From Paracoccaceae bacterium (GTDB lineage: Bacteria > Pseudomonadota > Alphaproteobacteria > Rhodobacterales > Rhodobacteraceae): a stretch of DNA of 64,000 nucleotides. The notes under the pieces were generated by a model. It was not told where the DNA came from. It saw only the letters and a program-made list of their open reading frames with translations, and made no database searches. This document shows, piece after piece, positions 60,940 to 64,000 of the stretch. Positions within the stretch are counted from its first letter, which is position 1. Each line of letters starts with the position of its first letter. The DNA lies in contig JANQRL010000007.1 in assembly GCA_028284605.1 (NCBI GenBank), positions 22,037 to 86,036 of the forward strand, given 5' to 3'. The position numbers and the translations under genes are program-made.

Positions 60940-61662
60940 TCAGCGTCCCGACCGGACCAGATGGCGGAGCCGGAAGTAGCCGTCCAGGAGCAGGGCCCCG
61001 ACGCCGTCATGGGTGATCCGGCCACCCTCGAGGCGGACCGGGCCCCTGGGCGTGTCGAGATCGAGCATCATCGATGGCGGGCCGGGCTGGGCGCGGAGTC
61101 TCAGCCCGATCGCATCGAAGAGCCGGTTCAGGGGCGGGGCTTCGCGGTCGGTGACGGCAAATCGCGTGGCGGTGCAGACCGGCTCTCCCAGGTTCTGGCG
61201 ATAGGTGTTGTCGGTCCAGTGCGCGACGCAGGGCCGCGGTCCGCGAAAGCCCGGCCCGAGAATGCCGACCCGGCCTCGCCGGCGGCCCCATTCGTTCTCG
61301 TCATTGACCTCCCGGGCCCGTTCGATGGGGGTATCCACGGCGCTCACGATGTCGGCGAACCATTCGAAATCCGTCGTCTCGATATGCCACAGGACCAGCT
61401 CCGGCAGGGTCAGCGCCGCGAGTCGCGGTTTCATCGGCACAAAGCCCTTGTGGTCCGGGTTCGGCGCCAGGATTTCGACCACTCCGCCATGGACCAGCGG
61501 CAGTGCGGCGGAGAGCGCCCAATCGTCCGGCCAGGGCGGCACGACTACCGGCTTCACTCCTGTCAGGTCCGCGAGCCACGCCACCCCAAGGGCCAGGTCC
61601 GGCGCGCCGAGCGTGACATTCGCGAACTCGGTCCCGCCATAGGTTCGAAGCAATTCAGCCAT
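60940..61662 (-). CDS. VOC/glyoxalase-like family protein
   Basis: The protein has 240 residues. MAELLRTYGGTEFANVTLGA precedes a repeated beta-alpha-beta layout with VEILAPNPDHKGF and paired half-domains, resembling VOC-fold proteins of the glyoxalase-like type. Metal ligands are not certain. No signal peptide. The longer upstream frame is not plausible. Divergent from the DUF6544 gene and convergent with nothing nearby; 122 bases from xdhA. Confidence 0.55.
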   Translation of the reverse strand: MAELLRTYGGTEFANVTLGAPDLALGVAWLADLTGVKPVVVPPWPDDWALSAALPLVHGGVVEILAPNPDHKGFVPMKPRLAALTLPELVLWHIETTDFEWFADIVSAVDTPIERAREVNDENEWGRRRGRVGILGPGFRGPRPCVAHWTDNTYRQNLGEPVCTATRFAVTDREAPPLNRLFDAIGLRLRAQPGPPSMMLDLDTPRGPVRLEGGRITHDGVGALLLDGYFRLRHLVRSGR

Positions 61663-61860
61663 GGCACGCGGGACCCCGAGGACGATGGAAACCGGGCGGA
61701 CCATGGCCGGGCGGTCCGTGCCGGTCAATGCGCCCCGGGGCGCGCGCGTCTGGAGATCGGGTCCACCTGTGACGCCGGCGGTCTGGCCAGGCGCGCCTTT
61801 GCGGCAGATCATGGCGGCACGGCGCCCGCTCTGTCCAGCATTGAACCGGGAGGTAACCCC

Positions 61861-62676
61861 ATGATCCTGACGGCGCTGGCCGTGCTTCTGGCCGTGGCGT
61901 TCCTGGCGCATCTTGTCCTTCTGGGCCTCGCAGCGCGGGAGCGCGCGGCGTTGCGCGCGGGCATGGCGGCGGCTCCCAAGGCCGCGCCCCGCGCCGATCT
62001 GCCCGAGGAGATCGCGGCCTTCGCCCGCCGCAACCTCCTCGGCGCGGAGCCCATCCCGGGGCTCGTCGATCTCACCCAGGACTGCGCGATGCGGCTGTCG
62101 AAAGGGGCGGGCTGGACGGCGATGAGCGCCCGCCAGGTCATCGCCACTTCCACGCCGGGCTTCGCCTGGCATGCCCGGCTGCGGCGCGGGCCGGCGACGG
62201 TGGCGGCCGTCACGGACGCCTTCGTTGCCGGCGCCGGATCGCTGACGGTCCGGGCCCTGGGCTCGATCCCGATCGCCCGCACCGCCGGGCCCGAGACCGA
62301 CCGGGGCGAGGCGATGCGCTATCTCGCCGAACTGCCCTGGTCGCCGGATGCGATCCTGCTCAATGCCGATCTCGACTGGTCCGATCTCGGCGACGGGCGT
62401 TACGAGGTGGCGATGGACACCGGTGGAGGTCGGGCCGCCGTCACGCTCCTCCTCGATGTTTCGGGAGACATTGCGGGCATGGAGGCGGAGCGCCGCCGCA
62501 CCACCGACGAGGCCGGCAATCCGGTCGAACTTCCCTGGCGCGGCACCTTCTCGGATTACGCCGAGATCGGCGGGCGCCGCATCCCGCTGCGTGGCGAGGT
62601 CGGCTACCTCTTCGAAGACGGCTACGAGGCTTACTGGCGCGGCACGATCGCCGGCTATCGGCCCCCCTCAGAGTGA
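61861..62676 (+). CDS. DUF6544 family protein
   Basis: The protein has 271 residues with an N-terminal membrane anchor (ILTALAVLLAVAFLAHLVLL). The remainder is beta-rich with WTAMSARQVIATSTPGFAWH, EAMRYLAELPWSPDAIL and a C-terminal RIPLRGEVGYLFEDGYEAYW, as in the lipocalin-like DUF6544 family (family name from memory). It probably binds a hydrophobic ligand (inference). GGGAGG precedes the ATG. The end overlaps the convergent SRPBCC gene by 9 bases. Confidence 0.75.
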   Translation: MILTALAVLLAVAFLAHLVLLGLAARERAALRAGMAAAPKAAPRADLPEEIAAFARRNLLGAEPIPGLVDLTQDCAMRLSKGAGWTAMSARQVIATSTPGFAWHARLRRGPATVAAVTDAFVAGAGSLTVRALGSIPIARTAGPETDRGEAMRYLAELPWSPDAILLNADLDWSDLGDGRYEVAMDTGGGRAAVTLLLDVSGDIAGMEAERRRTTDEAGNPVELPWRGTFSDYAEIGGRRIPLRGEVGYLFEDGYEAYWRGTIAGYRPPSE

Positions 62677-63135
62677 GGCCGCCAGCCGGTCGAGCTGTTC
62701 CATCATCGTGCCCCAACCGTCATGGAAGCCCATCTCAAGGTGGCTGTCCCGCGCGGCCTTGTCGGGGTGCATGACATGGGCGTGGTAGCGGGTCCCGCCC
62801 TCGACCGGGGTCATCGTCAGATCGACGGTCATGAACGCCTCCGATTTCGGGCGGAATCCGGCGAGCATCGCGTCGGTCTGGACCAGCCGCCTCGGGTAGT
62901 CCGCCACGAGAAAGCAGCCATCCCCCGGCATCTCGGTCCCGTCCGGCAGCCGCATGACGGTATAGGCGCGCCCACCCGGCTCCAGCACGTTCTCGCAATG
63001 GATCACCTCGACGCCGGGGGGCGTGAACCACTGTTTGAAGAGGTCGGGCTCCGCCCAGCAGCGCCAGATCACTTCCGGCGCCGCGCGGATCACCCGTTCG
63101 ATTTCGAGGTCGGTCTCGGGGTCGAGGTCAGGCAT
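62668..63135 (-). CDS. SRPBCC/AHSA1 family protein (second copy)
   Basis: The protein has 155 residues of START-like fold: LEIERVIRAAPEVIWRCWAEP, FKQWFTPPGVEV and C-terminal ARDSHLEMGFHDGWGTMMEQL are typical of Activator of Hsp90 ATPase homology 1-like proteins that often sit with ArsR regulators. The ligand is unknown. It overlaps the preceding SRPBCC gene by 8 bases. Confidence 0.87.
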   Translation of the reverse strand: MPDLDPETDLEIERVIRAAPEVIWRCWAEPDLFKQWFTPPGVEVIHCENVLEPGGRAYTVMRLPDGTEMPGDGCFLVADYPRRLVQTDAMLAGFRPKSEAFMTVDLTMTPVEGGTRYHAHVMHPDKAARDSHLEMGFHDGWGTMMEQLDRLAASL

Positions 63136-63592
63136 CGGCCATCTCCTCGGCCGCCTGTTTGAGCCGGTTCAGCACGTCCTCGCAGCCCGGCACCCGGTTT
63201 TCGAGGCTGTCCTGCCCGTCGAGAAAGACCACCTGCTCGGTATAGATTACCTCGGTCCCGTCCGCGGTGGGCGCGAAGGTCACCGTGGCCTGGCTGACGG
63301 AGATCGGGCCGGACTGCCCCGCCATCGTGTAGCCATAGACCAGCCGCGTCTCGGGGCGCAGGTGGAAGAGATGGGCGGCGTAGCCGAAGCTGCCGACGCC
63401 GTCCTTGGTGAACCGGACCTTTTCGTGCCCGCCCTCGGTCAGATCGGCACTGTAGCCCTCATGGGTCCAGCCATTGGCGTCCCAGCAGAACCACGCCTCC
63501 TTGCGCTTGGGATCGGTCCAGAGGCCGTAGACCGTCCTGGGGCGGGCCTTGATCCTGCGGCGGACCTCGAAGGTCTGAAAGTCAGTCGTCAT
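63128..63592 (-). CDS. SRPBCC/AHSA1 family protein (first copy)
   Basis: The protein has 154 residues, START-like: VRRRIKARPRTVYGLWTDPKRKEAWF near the N terminus and C-terminal GCEDVLNRLKQAAEEM. It is divergent in sequence from its neighbour, so this is an old pair rather than a recent tandem duplication. The start lies 11 bases inside the 3' end of the ArsR gene, making arsR-srpbcc-srpbcc one coupled operon. Confidence 0.87.
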   Translation of the reverse strand: MTTDFQTFEVRRRIKARPRTVYGLWTDPKRKEAWFCWDANGWTHEGYSADLTEGGHEKVRFTKDGVGSFGYAAHLFHLRPETRLVYGYTMAGQSGPISVSQATVTFAPTADGTEVIYTEQVVFLDGQDSLENRVPGCEDVLNRLKQAAEEMADA

Positions 63593-63917
63593 CGGATGTC
63601 TCCTCCAGGTGTTCGGCAAGGGTGGCGAGCCGGTCGATCCGGGCCTCCCAGATCTTGCGGTGGCGGCTGAGCCAGTTTTCGGCGGCGGCGAGCGGCGCGG
63701 CCTCGATATGGACAATGCGCACACGGCCCTTCTTTTCCGAGCGGACGAGGCCGCTGGCCTCAAGCACCTTCAGGTGTCGCAGGAAGGTGGGCAGGGCGAT
63801 GTCATGGGGGGCGTGGAGTTCGATGACCGGGGCGGGGCCTCCGGTCAGCCGCTCGATCACCGCCCGGCGGGTCGGGTCGGCCATGGCGGCGAAGAAGCTG
63901 TCGAGTTGGTTAGCCAT
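63582..63917 (-). CDS. ArsR/SmtB family transcriptional regulator
   Basis: The protein has 111 residues of winged helix-turn-helix: FFAAMADPTRRAVIERLTGG, IELHAPHDIALPTFLRHLKVLEASGLVRSEK and wing RVRIVHIEAA. No metal-binding CxC motif, so it belongs to the non-metal SRPBCC-linked subgroup. ATG 63917 sits inside a palindrome (63910-63925) and a second operator lies at 63957-63976, suggesting autorepression of the three-gene operon. Confidence 0.88.
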   Translation of the reverse strand: MANQLDSFFAAMADPTRRAVIERLTGGPAPVIELHAPHDIALPTFLRHLKVLEASGLVRSEKKGRVRIVHIEAAPLAAAENWLSRHRKIWEARIDRLATLAEHLEETSDDD

Positions 63918-63976
63918 ATTGCTAAGTATTGGGTGATTCGGGTGTCCTGGCAAGACACTTAGTCAGATGGCTAAGT
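63910..63976 (-). promoter_or_regulatory. Two palindromic operators of the ArsR operon
   Basis: TTAGC-N6-GCTAA at 63910-63925 covers the ArsR start codon, and ACTTAG-N8-CTAAGT at 63957-63976 lies about 40 bases upstream. Both share the CTAAG half-site, as expected for one dimeric repressor binding twice. Confidence 0.65.
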
Positions 63977-64000
63977 TTTAGGGCGGGCTTTCGGACCGTC

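Overview
The window is chromosomal DNA of a high-GC alphaproteobacterium, most likely a member of the Rhodobacterales (Roseobacter/Rhodobacter lineage). Pointers are the ribB-ribH-nusB block, the DUF6476-rluD-rpoH block, a glycine betaine/choline-type ChoVW transporter, several family-restricted small proteins, a tRNA-His with A73 and no encoded G-1, and an alphaproteobacterial SOS box (GTTC-N7-GTTC) in front of mmcB. I see no prophage, integrase, transposase or CRISPR array. Gene starts are often overlapping (ATGA/GTGA) and a few genes appear to use TTG or GTG. Layout: 1-3.4 kb holds the 5' part of kbl, a beta-ketothiolase and a class I aminotransferase. 3.4-9.2 kb is housekeeping: ftsK, the riboflavin genes ribB (with a degenerate second domain) and ribH, nusB and a small membrane protein. 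9.2-11.1 kb holds an unassigned structured gap, the SOS-regulated mmcB, two small genes and tRNA-His. 11.1-18.3 kb is a minus-strand catabolic unit: DUF6476 protein, CaiB-type CoA-transferase, TctCBA uptake system, periplasmic alpha/beta hydrolase, AtuA-like DUF1446 protein and DUF4387 protein. 18.3-20.8 kb holds rluD and rpoH (heat-shock sigma factor). 20.9-33.5 kb is mixed metabolism: Gfo/Idh oxidoreductase, methyltransferase and pepF, an amidohydrolase, the divergent glpR/glpD pair, choV-GFA-choW, GST, a 3-methyladenine glycosylase with an esterase, and an HNH endonuclease. 33.6-37.6 kb is the glucose-6-phosphate block zwf-pgl-pgi, preceded by a LacI-family operator palindrome. 37.7-44.2 kb holds a thioesterase lying directly behind tRNA-Gly(CCC), a lipase, a tiny lipoprotein, panBC, a GC-poor probable import (DUF4304-like), a DM13 protein and a Hint-domain protein. 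44.3-49.6 kb holds a dimethylglycine/sarcosine dehydrogenase-type flavoprotein with a HEAT-repeat partner, a DAO-type oxidase and a pair of unknown small genes. 50-60.8 kb is one long minus-strand unit: xdhA-xdhB-xdhC, then a BMP-type ABC importer (ATPase, two permeases), a tannase-like esterase and the BMP binding protein; the content suggests uptake and oxidation of purines. 60.9-64 kb ends with a VOC-like protein, a DUF6544 protein and an ArsR regulator with two SRPBCC proteins. The most unusual material is repetitive and small-scale. (1) At least seven intergenic twin-hairpin elements, in which pairs of short near-perfect palindromes have different sequences but the same architecture; one site has four 20-bp perfect palindromes in a row. 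(2) A ~167-bp MITE-like repeat with 20-bp terminal-type inverted repeats, present twice about 30 kb apart. (3) A Rhodobacterales-type intergenic repeat found after pgi and also, without breaking the frame, inside the xdhB coding sequence, where it adds a low-complexity peptide to an otherwise intact molybdoenzyme subunit.
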